A stretch of 64,000 bases of DNA from CAMCXT01 sp040403315 (GTDB taxonomy: Bacteria; Bacteroidota; Bacteroidia; M30B66), in assembly GCA_040403315.1 (NCBI GenBank), contig JBBAKX010000003.1, forward strand, positions 1-64,000. Direction: 5' to 3'. Shown one piece after another: positions 18,058 through 27,420 of this stretch. The number at the start of each line of letters is the position of its first letter. The first letter of the stretch is position 1. The position numbers and the translations under genes were made by a program. The notes under the pieces are model-generated. The model was not told the DNA's origin, did no database searches, and saw nothing but the letters and a program-made list of their open reading frames with translations.

Positions 18058-18120
18058 AATAGATCGGCAAGATAATGAACGGTTTGATGCTGACATTGTT
18101 TCACAGGTGATTCAAGGCGA

Positions 18121-18582
18121 TTACTTTTCAAGTAAAAGTCGATCGTCCCAGAAATAATCTTCAATGTTGCTGATCCTTATTTTTTTCGAAAAGTCTGGAT
18201 GTTCGGTGTTTATAATGTAGTTGGATTCTTTTGGTATCACCGCAGAAGGAACTTCCAACAACAAACTATTTTGAGCTTTGTACCAATTTGATCCGATCAA
18301 TTGAAGTTGACCGTAGGCTTGCATGTTCCTCCAGTTGTTGGGGAATTGGTCGAACTGGATTTTTTGATATTCTGCTTCCATTAGATCGATTGAGATTACC
18401 AACAATTTGTAAGGTTTTGATGGCTGAATCGCACTTCTATGAACGATGAGCTCCAAGGTTGAAAGTGACCGAGAGCTGCCGGTATAGATTACTTTTTGGC
18501 CTCGATGGTTCCATCTGTTTGCTGATCCTGAAGCTTTGAGTTCGTTGCTGAAAGCTTCAGGTACAATTCTGAAAACATTCAT
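18121..18582 (-). CDS. RES-domain toxin of a type II toxin-antitoxin pair
   Basis: The 153-residue protein covers a typical RES domain: an N-terminal FRIVPEAF strand, SGSANRWNHRG, a YTGSSRSLSTLELIVH segment and a later VPSAVIP segment. These supply the Arg, Glu and Ser residues that give the family its name. Characterised RES toxins degrade NAD+ by phosphorolysis or hydrolysis and stop growth. The ATG overlaps the stop codon of the antitoxin gene (TAATG), so translation is probably coupled. The domain looks complete. Confidence 0.9.
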   Translation of the reverse strand: MNVFRIVPEAFSNELKASGSANRWNHRGQKVIYTGSSRSLSTLELIVHRSAIQPSKPYKLLVISIDLMEAEYQKIQFDQFPNNWRNMQAYGQLQLIGSNWYKAQNSLLLEVPSAVIPKESNYIINTEHPDFSKKIRISNIEDYFWDDRLLLEK

Positions 18583-19019
18583 TATATGTTATCTCCAAAT
18601 TCGATGGCTGTGATTCTGTCTTCAATGAAACGAATGCCTGTGATGGAATTTAAGAAGTTCGCAGGCATTTGATTGTCAAAAAAGAAATTCGGCGAGGTAA
18701 GCCAATTGCCAAATTCTAGCTTCGTACCAAAAACAGCATTGCCATGCTTGAATAAAGCCACCAAAAGCAGCACTTGTTCTTTTAGATTGTTGCTGATTTT
18801 CTCTGTACTTTCTTTGTAGGATCGAAAGGTTCTGACGCTGATATTAAGCCAATCGGAAATGGAATCATCGTTGAAGTTGCAAAGTTGCTTGATTGCTCCG
18901 AGGTAGTTCCAATTGATGTCTTTCGATTGAATCCAGTAGAGGACATCTGCTTCATTGAGGTATTGAGGCACGTCCTCGGAAATAGAAAAGGCTTTAGGGG
19001 AAGGTTGTTGCGATCTCAT
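18582..19019 (-). CDS. Xre/MbcA/ParS-type antitoxin
   Basis: The 145-residue protein has an Xre-like helix-turn-helix region (about 50-85: DDSISDWLNISVRTFRSYK) and a C-terminal toxin-binding domain like DUF2384 (about 85-145: LFKHGNAVFGTKLEFGNWLTSPN). It should neutralise the RES protein encoded directly downstream and repress the operon by binding its promoter. A strong palindrome lies about 30-50 bp upstream of its ATG. Confidence 0.88.
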   Translation of the reverse strand: MRSQQPSPKAFSISEDVPQYLNEADVLYWIQSKDINWNYLGAIKQLCNFNDDSISDWLNISVRTFRSYKESTEKISNNLKEQVLLLVALFKHGNAVFGTKLEFGNWLTSPNFFFDNQMPANFLNSITGIRFIEDRITAIEFGDNI

Positions 19020-19048
19020 ATGCTTGATCTTTCCAAAAAGTTAACATT

Positions 19049-19068
19049 TTGCATTATGCATCATGCAA
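19049..19068. promoter_or_regulatory. Palindromic operator candidate of the RES/Xre operon
   Basis: The 20-bp sequence TTGCATTATGCATCATGCAA is an inverted repeat broken at a single symmetric pair, with arms TTGCAT/ATGCAA and a central ATGCAT. It lies 30 bp upstream of the antitoxin ATG, where a -33/-7 promoter would be expected on the minus strand (TAACTTTTTG lies just downstream). Autoregulation by the antitoxin is the obvious reading. Confidence 0.65.
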
Positions 19069-19126
19069 ACTTGCAAATAAAAAATTAACACGTTGGTTAT
19101 GAACGGTTAATCATACAGCCCAAAGG

Positions 19127-19822
19127 TCATTCTTTCCCAAATTCAATAGCCTGCATCGTGAAAACAACACCACTTTCAACGCCAATTGCGGGTGGTGTTA
19201 CATATTGAATATCCACAAATCGCTTGTAAACCATTCCCAATCCTTTGGCGAAAATTTCGGTATTGCGATACTCATTGATAAGGTTTTGTGGATCGATGTT
19301 TTCGACAGTGATGGTCGAATCGAAAGTCAGTGTTTCGGTGGAATAAGGTGAGTGAATATCTTTGTATGCAACAGTTCTAACGCCTAAGTCATTGAGTGCA
19401 TTGATATTCCATTCTTTCTCATCAACAACCGGGAAAATCAGTTTTATCATCCGTACATCTTCTTCCACTTTCTCCACCTGCAAGTCGGTTTTTACAACTT
19501 GCCAAACATCCTTCAAAACCCAATTTGAGGCACTTTCAATTTGCTTGTATCTTTCGGTGCGGATTGCACTTCTTCCGGAATTGTCAACAAATTCAGATTC
19601 GTAGTATTCTTTAATCCTAAAGCTGAACGTGTCTATGGTTCCATTAAAATCATCATACACGATAGAATCGCATTGATAAACGATAAAATTACCGACTTCG
19701 GCAGTGAAGTATTCCCTATAGTAAGGGTCTGGAGGAATAACAGTGTCTTTTTTACATCCTTGAAACAATAGAATAGCAAATAAAAAAGCCAGGAGGTAAC
19801 GAAAGTATTTCTGCAGCATCAT
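19127..19822 (-). CDS. Lipoprotein of unknown function
   Basis: From the ATG at 19822 (residue 4 of a longer TTG-started frame) the protein has 231 residues. It has a signal peptide with a lipobox (LFQGC) followed by KKD. The rest is a beta-rich domain with no motif I recognise (YREYFTAEVGNFIVYQCDS near the N-terminus). It is probably anchored to the outer membrane. The gene stands between mnmA and the toxin-antitoxin pair on the same strand, with 82 bp to mnmA. Confidence 0.8.
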   Translation of the reverse strand: MMLQKYFRYLLAFLFAILLFQGCKKDTVIPPDPYYREYFTAEVGNFIVYQCDSIVYDDFNGTIDTFSFRIKEYYESEFVDNSGRSAIRTERYKQIESASNWVLKDVWQVVKTDLQVEKVEEDVRMIKLIFPVVDEKEWNINALNDLGVRTVAYKDIHSPYSTETLTFDSTITVENIDPQNLINEYRNTEIFAKGLGMVYKRFVDIQYVTPPAIGVESGVVFTMQAIEFGKE

Positions 19823-19904
19823 GAAAAACAATAGGTGTTATTGCTTACGAAGTACGGCAGTTTGAGGTTACTAAGTATTGTAAAGTTCCAGAACTTCTTC
19901 ACAC

Positions 19905-20996
19905 TTACTTCTTTATAAATCCACCTCCAAGTAAATCTTCGCCTTCATAAAAAACAGCCGATTGTCCGGGCGCTATACCCGAAACAGGATCGATGAAATC
20001 TACTTGCATATCGCCGTCCGGCTGATGATTTAAAATGGCCATTGTGCCATCATGCTTATATCGAATTTTCGTTAAAGCAGTAATATCTTCAGGCAATTCG
20101 GCGTACTTCATTAAGTTGATGTCGCGCACCATCATGGTTTTTTTGACCAATTCTTCTTTTTCACCAAGCACGACAGTGTTAGTTTCTGGCTTAATTTCCA
20201 GAACGAAAACTTGTTTCCCGAGGGCGATATCGAGGCCTTTTCTTTGTCCGATGGTGTAGAACGGATAGCCGCGATGTTTGCCAACAAATGTCCCGTCGGA
20301 TAAAACAAAATCTCCGCCTTCCACGCGTTCTTCTAAACCTTCAACACGGTGTTTGAGGAAAGCGCGGTAATCATTGTCGGGAACGAAACAAATTTCATAG
20401 CTCTCGGATTTGTTTGCAAGATCCATGAATCCGGCTTCTCCAGCCATTTTGCGAATTTCTTCTTTTTTGAACTGTCCTAGTGGAAATCTGGTTCTTGCAA
20501 GGGACGCTTGACTCAATCCCCAAAGAACATAAGATTGGTCTTTGTTGTGATCCAAACCACGTGAAATAAGATGCCTTCCATTTTCGAACCTTTGGCGGGC
20601 ATAATGCCCAGTGGCGATAAACTCACAATCCAGACTATCAGCGCGTTTAAGTAAGGCTTCCCATTTAATGTGTGTGTTGCAAAGAACACAAGGATTCGGG
20701 GTTCTCCCAGCTAGGTATTCTCCAACAAAATTGTTGATAATGTGCTCTCCAAATTCATTTCGAATATCAAGGATGAAATGCGGGAATCCAAAGCGGACTG
20801 CCAATGCGCGTGCATCGTTAATTGAATCTAAACTGCAACAACCGGTTTCTTTTTTTGAGACACCTGAACTCGCATAATCCCATGTTTTCATGGTAATACC
20901 AATCACTTCATAACCTTCTTCATGAAGCATCATTGCCGCAACTGAACTATCTACACCGCCACTCATGGCGACCAACACTCTGCCTTTTTTGCTCAT
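19905..20996 (-). CDS. mnmA: tRNA-specific 2-thiouridylase MnmA
   Basis: The 363-residue protein has the PP-loop SGGVDSS (12-18). The NPCVLCN segment provides the catalytic Cys106, and SYEICFVPD the second Cys203. The tRNA-recognition and C-terminal beta domains follow. MnmA adenylates and thiolates U34 of tRNA Lys, Glu and Gln. Length and motifs are those of a full-length enzyme. It starts 3 bp after the stop of the MORN-repeat gene, so the two are probably co-transcribed. Confidence 0.97.
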   Translation of the reverse strand: MSKKGRVLVAMSGGVDSSVAAMMLHEEGYEVIGITMKTWDYASSGVSKKETGCCSLDSINDARALAVRFGFPHFILDIRNEFGEHIINNFVGEYLAGRTPNPCVLCNTHIKWEALLKRADSLDCEFIATGHYARQRFENGRHLISRGLDHNKDQSYVLWGLSQASLARTRFPLGQFKKEEIRKMAGEAGFMDLANKSESYEICFVPDNDYRAFLKHRVEGLEERVEGGDFVLSDGTFVGKHRGYPFYTIGQRKGLDIALGKQVFVLEIKPETNTVVLGEKEELVKKTMMVRDINLMKYAELPEDITALTKIRYKHDGTMAILNHQPDGDMQVDFIDPVSGIAPGQSAVFYEGEDLLGGGFIKK

Positions 20997-20999
20997 AAA

Positions 21000-21746
21000 T
21001 TATTGACCTGGCATTGGTTCTTTGATTTCCTCTTCAGGCTTTTCGGTATTGATTAGAAATGGTTTGTCCGAAATACCATTCTTAAACACTTCAGTTCCTT
21101 TTAGGTTCCCAGTTTCTTCGTAGCTTATCCATGTGCCTTCACGTAAATCGTTTAAGTAATTGCCTACAAGCTTAATCTTCTCATTGGGATAATAATAAGT
21201 TTGTTTGCCATGAAGTAAACCACCCATAAAATTGGCTGTTAAGCGCTTTTTTCCGTCTTCGTAGTATTGCGTCCAAGGGCCATCTTTTTTGCCTTCCTTC
21301 CAGCCGAATTCTTCTGAAATTTGGCCGTTTGGATAATAGGTAATTTCCAATCCATTCTTAATTCCTTTTGTCCATGATTCTCTTGCAATGGGCGTTTTTA
21401 TGGCATCGTAGTATGTCCAAACAGAATCTTTTTCTTTTTCGAAATAATTTCCTGAGGAGATCATATTTCCTTCAATATCGAAGCCTTTAGCACGCGATTT
21501 CCTGCCTTTATCGTAGTAAAAGCAAACCATTTTTATTTTTCCCAGATCATCGTAGTAGCGAAAAATGCCATCAGGCTGATCATTTTTAAAACTGCCTTCG
21601 TAACGTATCGTTCCATCTTCATAGTTTTTACGCCACAATCCTTGTTTCTTTCCTTTAGCATCTGTTTGATTAATAGATACTTGTCCGAAAAGAGAGCCAG
21701 CAGAAATTGCTAGAAAGAGTATAATATGTGAGAACGTTTTCGTCAT
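21000..21746 (-). CDS. YwqK-type MORN-variant repeat protein, secreted
   Basis: I start at the ATG at 21746, since the longer frame begins at a TTG. The 248-residue protein has a signal peptide (to about residue 22). About eight MORN-variant repeats of roughly 22 residues follow (GLWRKNYEDGTIRYEGSF, YYPNGQISEEFGWKEGKKDGPW), and the tail is acidic and Pro-rich. Such proteins are usually annotated YwqK family antitoxin, but that role is not supported here. A periplasmic scaffold or envelope function is as likely. Confidence 0.8.
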   Translation of the reverse strand: MTKTFSHIILFLAISAGSLFGQVSINQTDAKGKKQGLWRKNYEDGTIRYEGSFKNDQPDGIFRYYDDLGKIKMVCFYYDKGRKSRAKGFDIEGNMISSGNYFEKEKDSVWTYYDAIKTPIARESWTKGIKNGLEITYYPNGQISEEFGWKEGKKDGPWTQYYEDGKKRLTANFMGGLLHGKQTYYYPNEKIKLVGNYLNDLREGTWISYEETGNLKGTEVFKNGISDKPFLINTEKPEEEIKEPMPGQ

Positions 21747-21755
21747 TATAGCGTG

Positions 21756-21763
21756 CAAAATTA
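21756..21763 (-). promoter_or_regulatory. Promoter -7 box for the MORN protein-mnmA operon
   Basis: The minus strand reads TAATTTTG, a match to TAnnTTTG, and ends about 10 nt before the ATG at 21746. No clear -33 TTTG was found at the usual distance. Confidence 0.55.
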
Positions 21764-21881
21764 GGTTTAATCCCGATAGATTGTTCAGTTTAGCAAAGCC
21801 ATTATCCTTTGAGCATATCTCAATTCAAACGATTGCTTTGTTTAACCTGTAGAATCTTGATAATTCAAGGCAATCTTTTGG

Positions 21882-23684
21882 TTAGTTTTTTTCTTGTTCT
21901 TGTTTGATTGGATTCTTTTCGATTTCTAGCTCAAATTCTCTTTTGTTGCCGATATTGTCTGTTACAGAAATGTGTATGAGATAACAACCATAATCGAGTG
22001 TATCTGGTAATTTGTAAGTCCACACTGTAGGATCATCGCCCGGTTCCAATAAAAACCAAACTCCGTTTAATGTGGCTTGAACGCTACTGATTCCCGATAA
22101 ACGATCCGAAATCTTGAATCGTATAATTCCTGCAGCTTTGGGTGTTTCTTTGTCGGTGATTGGGATTTTAATATTCTTTCTTCCCTTTTTTACGATTTTA
22201 TATTTTGTGGCAGTTTGAATATGCGAAATTGATGGGGCTATCGTATCGGCAGCCAGCCAGAAATCTCCAAAATCGCCCGAAACAGTTTCAATCCAATTGT
22301 TATTTAGCTGACTTTTCAAGGGAAGGGTTTTGCTTCCAGTTTTGCGCATTACAATAAGTCGGCCTCTCAATGATTCTTGAAAGTTGGATGCATTAATTCG
22401 AATGTTCATTTTTTGGTTCACGGGCATATACATGCTTCCAAGTTCGAACACGTCGGATCCATTGATTTTACCTCCCTTTTTTAGTTTTATCGCTGCAGAT
22501 TCAAACAGTGATTCCTTTTCAAATCGTGCTTCAAATTGATTTTCAATCGAAACATCTTGTTCCATTCCAGCTTTCACAAGCACTTGGTCAGGATTGATCT
22601 TCAAGCTTGTGGAAGGCTCAAATTTGGGCACTTCTCCTTTTACTACGATATCTATAACAGATTCATTTCCAGTTAAATCTGCTAGAATAAATTTGACTTT
22701 GTATTTTTTGTCTTCCCCAAAATAGTAATATCCACGGTCAACGTGCCCTTTGTATATTCCAATCATATTGTTTTCTGGCACAATACATTGGTGGATTTTC
22801 TTTCCGCTTTTCAATTTCGATTCGTAATGCATGTAGGCATTTACGCAGCGAGTTTCATCGAACGAAAAAGCATCAAATCGGGCACTGAAAATCTCTAGAC
22901 TATCCACCAGCAAACGAATGCTGTAGATGCCTGTGAGATTTTTGGCTTTCCCTATCACATCGCCTCCCTGGAAACCAAATCCAACCCAACCCGACAAAAC
23001 GGGCATCTTTGTTTTGGTCGACAATCCTTTTTTTCGAGTTTTCTTGTTTACTGCGAGTGGTAGGCTGATCAGATTTTCTAAGTTGTTGACTTTCCCTTCC
23101 CCTTTTTTGGGGACGATGGCAAGTGCGGTCATGTTTGGCGGCGTGACATCGCGTTCGGCATATCCAAACAGGAGTGGGTTGAGGGTATTTTCGAAGAATT
23201 GATCTCTGATTTCGAAGTGTAGATGTGGCGCACTAGAAGATCCAGAGTTGCCCGTCATTCCAACGATATCGTTCTGTTTAAACGTAAATTGCATCGAATC
23301 TGGAAATGCATCAACTTCGAATTCACGCGCTGTTTCTTGCAGATTTTTAACGTACGCATTCAGTTCGGGGGAAAATTTTGAGAGGTGCGCGTAAACACTT
23401 GTGAAGCCTGAAGGATGGTTGATGTAAAGTGCATTTCCATATCCGAAGGCCGAAACGCGGATTCTGCTCACATATCCATCCGCGATACTTGTTATTGGAA
23501 GTGATTTTCCATAGGTTGAAAAGTCGATGCCTGAGTGAAAATGGTCGGGACGAATTTCTCCATAACCGGCAGTTACGATCAAAGGAACTTCCATAGGCAT
23601 GCCAAAACGGGAAATATCTTCAGTTTGTGAAAAGCTTTCAAAGGCTTGAATCAACGCGAAAATCAAGAAGAAATACCGTATCAT
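21882..23684 (-). CDS. M23-family metallopeptidase, periplasmic
   Basis: The 600-residue protein has a signal peptide (1-19). An LytM/M23 domain spans about 35-160, with zinc ligands His50 and Asp54 (HFHSGID) and the HLH pair at His154/His156, plus YAHLSKF (His100). The catalytic set looks complete. The remaining 420 residues are beta-rich, with no motif recognised. It probably cuts peptidoglycan cross-bridges or activates another hydrolase. It is divergent from the zapA-rny genes. Confidence 0.92.
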   Translation of the reverse strand: MIRYFFLIFALIQAFESFSQTEDISRFGMPMEVPLIVTAGYGEIRPDHFHSGIDFSTYGKSLPITSIADGYVSRIRVSAFGYGNALYINHPSGFTSVYAHLSKFSPELNAYVKNLQETAREFEVDAFPDSMQFTFKQNDIVGMTGNSGSSSAPHLHFEIRDQFFENTLNPLLFGYAERDVTPPNMTALAIVPKKGEGKVNNLENLISLPLAVNKKTRKKGLSTKTKMPVLSGWVGFGFQGGDVIGKAKNLTGIYSIRLLVDSLEIFSARFDAFSFDETRCVNAYMHYESKLKSGKKIHQCIVPENNMIGIYKGHVDRGYYYFGEDKKYKVKFILADLTGNESVIDIVVKGEVPKFEPSTSLKINPDQVLVKAGMEQDVSIENQFEARFEKESLFESAAIKLKKGGKINGSDVFELGSMYMPVNQKMNIRINASNFQESLRGRLIVMRKTGSKTLPLKSQLNNNWIETVSGDFGDFWLAADTIAPSISHIQTATKYKIVKKGRKNIKIPITDKETPKAAGIIRFKISDRLSGISSVQATLNGVWFLLEPGDDPTVWTYKLPDTLDYGCYLIHISVTDNIGNKREFELEIEKNPIKQEQEKN

Positions 23685-23794
23685 GACTATGCTTTAAAAG
23701 ATTTCTGCAAATTATTAGCTGAATACCCTTTCTAAGGACGGGAAATTAAATACTTTTAAGCCCTGAAATGAACAGCTGAAGTTCTTCATCTGAT

Positions 23795-24091
23795 ATGGCA
23801 GAAACAAACATGAAGCCTACGGACCTCGAGTTAAAAATCAAGAAATTGATAACTTTGCACGTCAGTCTGAAAACTCAGATTGAGAGCTTAAAGGCTGACA
23901 ATCAAAAATTAACAGACAATATTCACCAGCAGCAAGAAGAAATCCGAAAGCTTGGAGAAGAAAGTCAGTTCATTCGGCTAGCCCGATCCGTAAATAGTGG
24001 TTCCGAATCCCACGAAAAGCCGGAAATGAAGGCCAAACTGAATGAATTGATCCGAGACATTGATAAATGCTTGGCTCTGTTGAACCATTGA
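23795..24091 (+). CDS. Small coiled-coil protein upstream of zapA
   Basis: The 98-residue, highly charged protein has heptad-rich segments at about residues 8-55 (LELKIKKLITLHVSLKTQIESL). It has no signal peptide or membrane segment. It lies 14 bp before zapA and is probably co-transcribed. In position and character it resembles a ZapB-like divisome coiled coil, but the family is not certain. Confidence 0.7.
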   Translation: MAETNMKPTDLELKIKKLITLHVSLKTQIESLKADNQKLTDNIHQQQEEIRKLGEESQFIRLARSVNSGSESHEKPEMKAKLNELIRDIDKCLALLNH

Positions 24092-24105
24092 ACACACAAT
24101 AGCGA

Positions 24106-24399
24106 ATGCAAGAGATATCGATCGAGTTACAAATAGCCAACCGGAACTATCCACTCCGGGTGAACCAGTCGGAAGCAGAATCCGCACTGAAGGCTGCTGA
24201 ACTGATCAACCAGAAGCTAAAAGATTTTGAAGAACGTTACGGTGTTCGTGATATTCAAGATCTTTTTGCCATGTCGGCTCTCCAAATTGCAACCCAGCTT
24301 ATCGATTTAGAAAAGCAGGGATTCGCTTATCACGAGTTGGTTACCCATCGAATGAAAACGATGGAAGCCATGGTTGATGAAGTGCTCAAGGATCAATAG
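24106..24399 (+). CDS. zapA: Cell division protein ZapA
   Basis: The 97-residue protein has the ZapA pattern: a beta strand (ISIELQIANRNYPLRV), then AELINQKLKDFEERYG and a long helix with MSALQIATQLIDLEKQ. ZapA binds FtsZ and bundles its filaments in the early divisome. The gene lies between a coiled-coil gene and rny, in the usual Bacteroidota order. Confidence 0.93.
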   Translation: MQEISIELQIANRNYPLRVNQSEAESALKAAELINQKLKDFEERYGVRDIQDLFAMSALQIATQLIDLEKQGFAYHELVTHRMKTMEAMVDEVLKDQ

Positions 24400-24455
24400 C
24401 TTTTCTTTTCCCATCGGCGTTCTAATTGCTTCACAGACAAAAGGAAGCTAACGAA

Positions 24456-25997
24456 ATGGAAATTGCAATTTACCTGATTGTTGCGCTCGCAGGGCTTGGA
24501 GGCGGTTATACGCTAGCCTCGACTGCGATCCGTAAATCGATCGAGAAAAAAAGTGAGCAACTTGTAAAAGATGCTGAATCAGAGGCCGAAGTCTTAAAAA
24601 AGGAAAGAATGCTCCAGGCGAAGGAAAAGTTTCTTCAGTTGAAAGCAGAGCATGAAAAGACCATTCAACTTAGAAATCAGGAGGTTCAACAAAGCGAGAA
24701 TCGTGCGAAGCAAAAGGAAAGTACTCTGGCTCAAAAGCTTGAAGAAACCCGTCGTAAACAAGTTGAGCTAGACACCGCCAAAGAAAGTTTGAAGAGCCAA
24801 AATGAGTTATTGGCTCGAAAGGAAACCGAAATCGAAAAGATGCACCGCAAGCAAGTAGAGCAGCTACAAATTATTGCTGGTTTATCTGCCGATGATGCGA
24901 AAAATCAGCTTGTTGAAGCGTTGAAAAACGAAGCTAAGACTGAAGCTGCATCGCACATTAAAGACATCATGGATGAAGCCCGCTTAACTGCAAACAAAGA
25001 AGCGAAGCGTATCGTAGTGCAAACTATCCAACGTGTTGCAACTGAGCATGCTGTTGAGAATTCAGTGTCGGTTTTTAACATCGAAAATGATGAAGTGAAA
25101 GGTCGGATTATCGGTCGTGAAGGCCGTAACATTCGTGCTATTGAAGCAGCAACAGGCGTTGAAATTATTGTTGACGACACACCCGAAGCTATTATTCTTT
25201 CTTGTTTCGATCCGGTTCGCCGCGAAATTGCACGACTATCTCTGCATCAATTGGTTACAGATGGTCGTATCCATCCAGCACGTATCGAAGAAGTTGTTGC
25301 AAAGGTGAAGCGCCAGATCGACGATGAAATTGTAGAAACCGGTAAACGTACTTGTATCGATCTAGGAATTCATGGTTTACATCCTGAATTAACCCGCATG
25401 GTTGGTCGTATGAAATATCGTTCTTCTTATGGTCAGAATTTGCTTCAACACAGCCGCGAAGTAGCAAATTTGTGTGCGATTATGGCCGCTGAACTTGGCT
25501 TGAATGTGAAATTGGCAAAGCGTGCCGGATTGCTGCACGATATCGGTAAAGTTCCTGATGATGAACCAGAATTGCCACACGCAATCTTGGGGATGAAGCT
25601 TGCAGAAAAATACAAGGAAAAACCTGAAGTCTGCAATGCCATTGGTGCTCACCACGATGAAGTGGAAATGACTAGCGTGATTTCTCCGATCATTCAAGTG
25701 TGTGATGCGATTTCTGGTGCGCGCCCAGGTGCTCGTCGTGAAATTGTGGAGTCTTACATCAAGCGTCTGAAAGATATGGAAGCACTTGCGCTTTCTCACC
25801 CTGGCGTATCAAGTACTTTTGCTATTCAAGCCGGTCGAGAACTTCGTGTAATTGTAGAAAGTGAAAAGGTTTCTGACAAAGACGCTGAGATGCTTTCATT
25901 CAATATCTCGCAAAAGATCCAAAATGAAATGACCTATCCTGGTCAGGTGAAGGTTACTGTAATTCGTGAAACCCGTGCAGTAAGTATTGCACGATAA
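24456..25997 (+). CDS. rny: Ribonuclease Y
   Basis: From the ATG at 24456 the protein has 513 residues; a TTG at 24426 would add ten and is less likely. It has an N-terminal membrane helix (about 4-24) and a long coiled coil (about 30-150). A KH RNA-binding domain (about 200-265: KGRIIGREGRNIRAIEAATGV) and an HD domain with the His361-Asp362 pair (LLHDIGK) follow. It is a membrane-associated endoribonuclease starting mRNA decay. All parts are present. Confidence 0.97.
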   Translation: MEIAIYLIVALAGLGGGYTLASTAIRKSIEKKSEQLVKDAESEAEVLKKERMLQAKEKFLQLKAEHEKTIQLRNQEVQQSENRAKQKESTLAQKLEETRRKQVELDTAKESLKSQNELLARKETEIEKMHRKQVEQLQIIAGLSADDAKNQLVEALKNEAKTEAASHIKDIMDEARLTANKEAKRIVVQTIQRVATEHAVENSVSVFNIENDEVKGRIIGREGRNIRAIEAATGVEIIVDDTPEAIILSCFDPVRREIARLSLHQLVTDGRIHPARIEEVVAKVKRQIDDEIVETGKRTCIDLGIHGLHPELTRMVGRMKYRSSYGQNLLQHSREVANLCAIMAAELGLNVKLAKRAGLLHDIGKVPDDEPELPHAILGMKLAEKYKEKPEVCNAIGAHHDEVEMTSVISPIIQVCDAISGARPGARREIVESYIKRLKDMEALALSHPGVSSTFAIQAGRELRVIVESEKVSDKDAEMLSFNISQKIQNEMTYPGQVKVTVIRETRAVSIAR

Positions 25998-26010
25998 TGC
26001 GATATAGAAT

Positions 26011-27420
26011 ATGATTCGCCAAGGAACGCCTTCTGCATTTTTTTACTCGGAGCGTTTTTTCTCACTCATATTCACGATTTGGTTTTTGTTGTTCCCTTTT
26101 GATGCCTTCGTATTTCCGGTATCAATAGGCTTTATGACAGTTTATCCATATTTATTTTTATCCGTGTTTTTGTTCGGCTTCCTGTTATGGCGCTGCTCAT
26201 TAACACGGTTATTTCGTTATCAGAAGTATGCACTTGGTGTTTTCTTTTTGTTAACGCTCTATGCGATTTGCTACTTGCCATTTGTGGCGAATTTTAAATC
26301 GGGATTAATGGATGTACGATCGATGGTTTTACAAGCTTTTACGGTCGGAATCATATTTTTAACTTTTCAATATCTGGGCAGAAAGACATTTGCAGACCTT
26401 ATATTCAAGTTGTCTACTCTTGTTTTTACGTTTTATTCATTTGTTGCTTGGCTCGAGTATTATACAGGAATTCATATCGCTGGCAGGCATACCGAAAAAT
26501 TGCTCCATTATACAATTGGAAATATTACATATGCGCCAGTTTTTATTTACGACAATCCCAATACTTTTTTGGTGTATTTATTTGCTACTGCATTTATTAT
26601 TTTTCTTGTAAAACCGGCAATATTAAAATCACTTAAGCGGAGTTTCGCCATATTATTTACGCTTTTATTTTTCTCACTTATTGCTGATTCTCGTATTGGA
26701 AAATACCTTTCGGAAGCCCTTATTGTTTATAGTGTATTGAATTATCTGATAATCAATAAATCATTTTTACGACAATTCTATTTCAGGTGGATGTTGCTCT
26801 TAATAGCTTTGCTGCTAATAGTAATTATTACCCATCCGATTTTTTTGGGCCCTATTTGGAAGAAGCGCGATGAATACTTATTAAAGTCCATAGTAACAGT
26901 TCGATTTGAGGCAGGGAAACCGATTTTTTCTCCTGCAGATTCAGTGGCTACCGAGGTGGGAATTAAGAAATTTGCTGAAGCCTTTAATAAGTATAACTCT
27001 GAGAATACGATGTCGTCTGATATCGTAAGACAGCATTTGATTGAAAATGGCCTTTTTTTAATTAATCAAAAGCCATTAACTGGTGTAGGGCCCGGTCAAT
27101 ATGCACATTTAAGCAATACTGGAAAACTCCCCAAGGTCACAGGAACCGTAAACAGTCCACATGAGATGCTTACCGAACTCGGATCTCAATATGGGATACC
27201 GATGCTGCTATTGTTTTTGCTTTCTTTCCTTTTTGCCGCAATTCGGTCTTGGAAAATTTCGGTAACACAACGTTGGAAATTTTTTCAATGGTTGATGATT
27301 GTGGCAATTTCTTTCGGAGTTGGTGCAATGCCATCTGCCTGGTTTGTGCTCAATGGGGGCTGGTTACTTTTGGCCATATTGATTGTTTCGGTTGAATTTA
27401 CTTCCCCTGAATTGGCATGA
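26011..27420 (+). CDS. Wzy/O-antigen-ligase-family membrane protein (first copy)
   Basis: The 469-residue protein has about ten or eleven membrane segments and, at about 345-385, the conserved region GVGPGQYAHL and NSPHEMLTELGSQYG, typical of Wzy_C. It polymerises or ligates polysaccharide repeat units in the inner membrane. Its stop overlaps the next gene (ATGA) and it starts 13 bp after rny. A second protein of the family is encoded at 31807. Confidence 0.85.
   Translation: MIRQGTPSAFFYSERFFSLIFTIWFLLFPFDAFVFPVSIGFMTVYPYLFLSVFLFGFLLWRCSLTRLFRYQKYALGVFFLLTLYAICYLPFVANFKSGLMDVRSMVLQAFTVGIIFLTFQYLGRKTFADLIFKLSTLVFTFYSFVAWLEYYTGIHIAGRHTEKLLHYTIGNITYAPVFIYDNPNTFLVYLFATAFIIFLVKPAILKSLKRSFAILFTLLFFSLIADSRIGKYLSEALIVYSVLNYLIINKSFLRQFYFRWMLLLIALLLIVIITHPIFLGPIWKKRDEYLLKSIVTVRFEAGKPIFSPADSVATEVGIKKFAEAFNKYNSENTMSSDIVRQHLIENGLFLINQKPLTGVGPGQYAHLSNTGKLPKVTGTVNSPHEMLTELGSQYGIPMLLLFLLSFLFAAIRSWKISVTQRWKFFQWLMIVAISFGVGAMPSAWFVLNGGWLLLAILIVSVEFTSPELA

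Noticed and set aside
21000..21746. Antitoxin role for the YwqK-type protein
   Set aside because: It has a signal peptide and no toxin gene nearby; the family label is historical.
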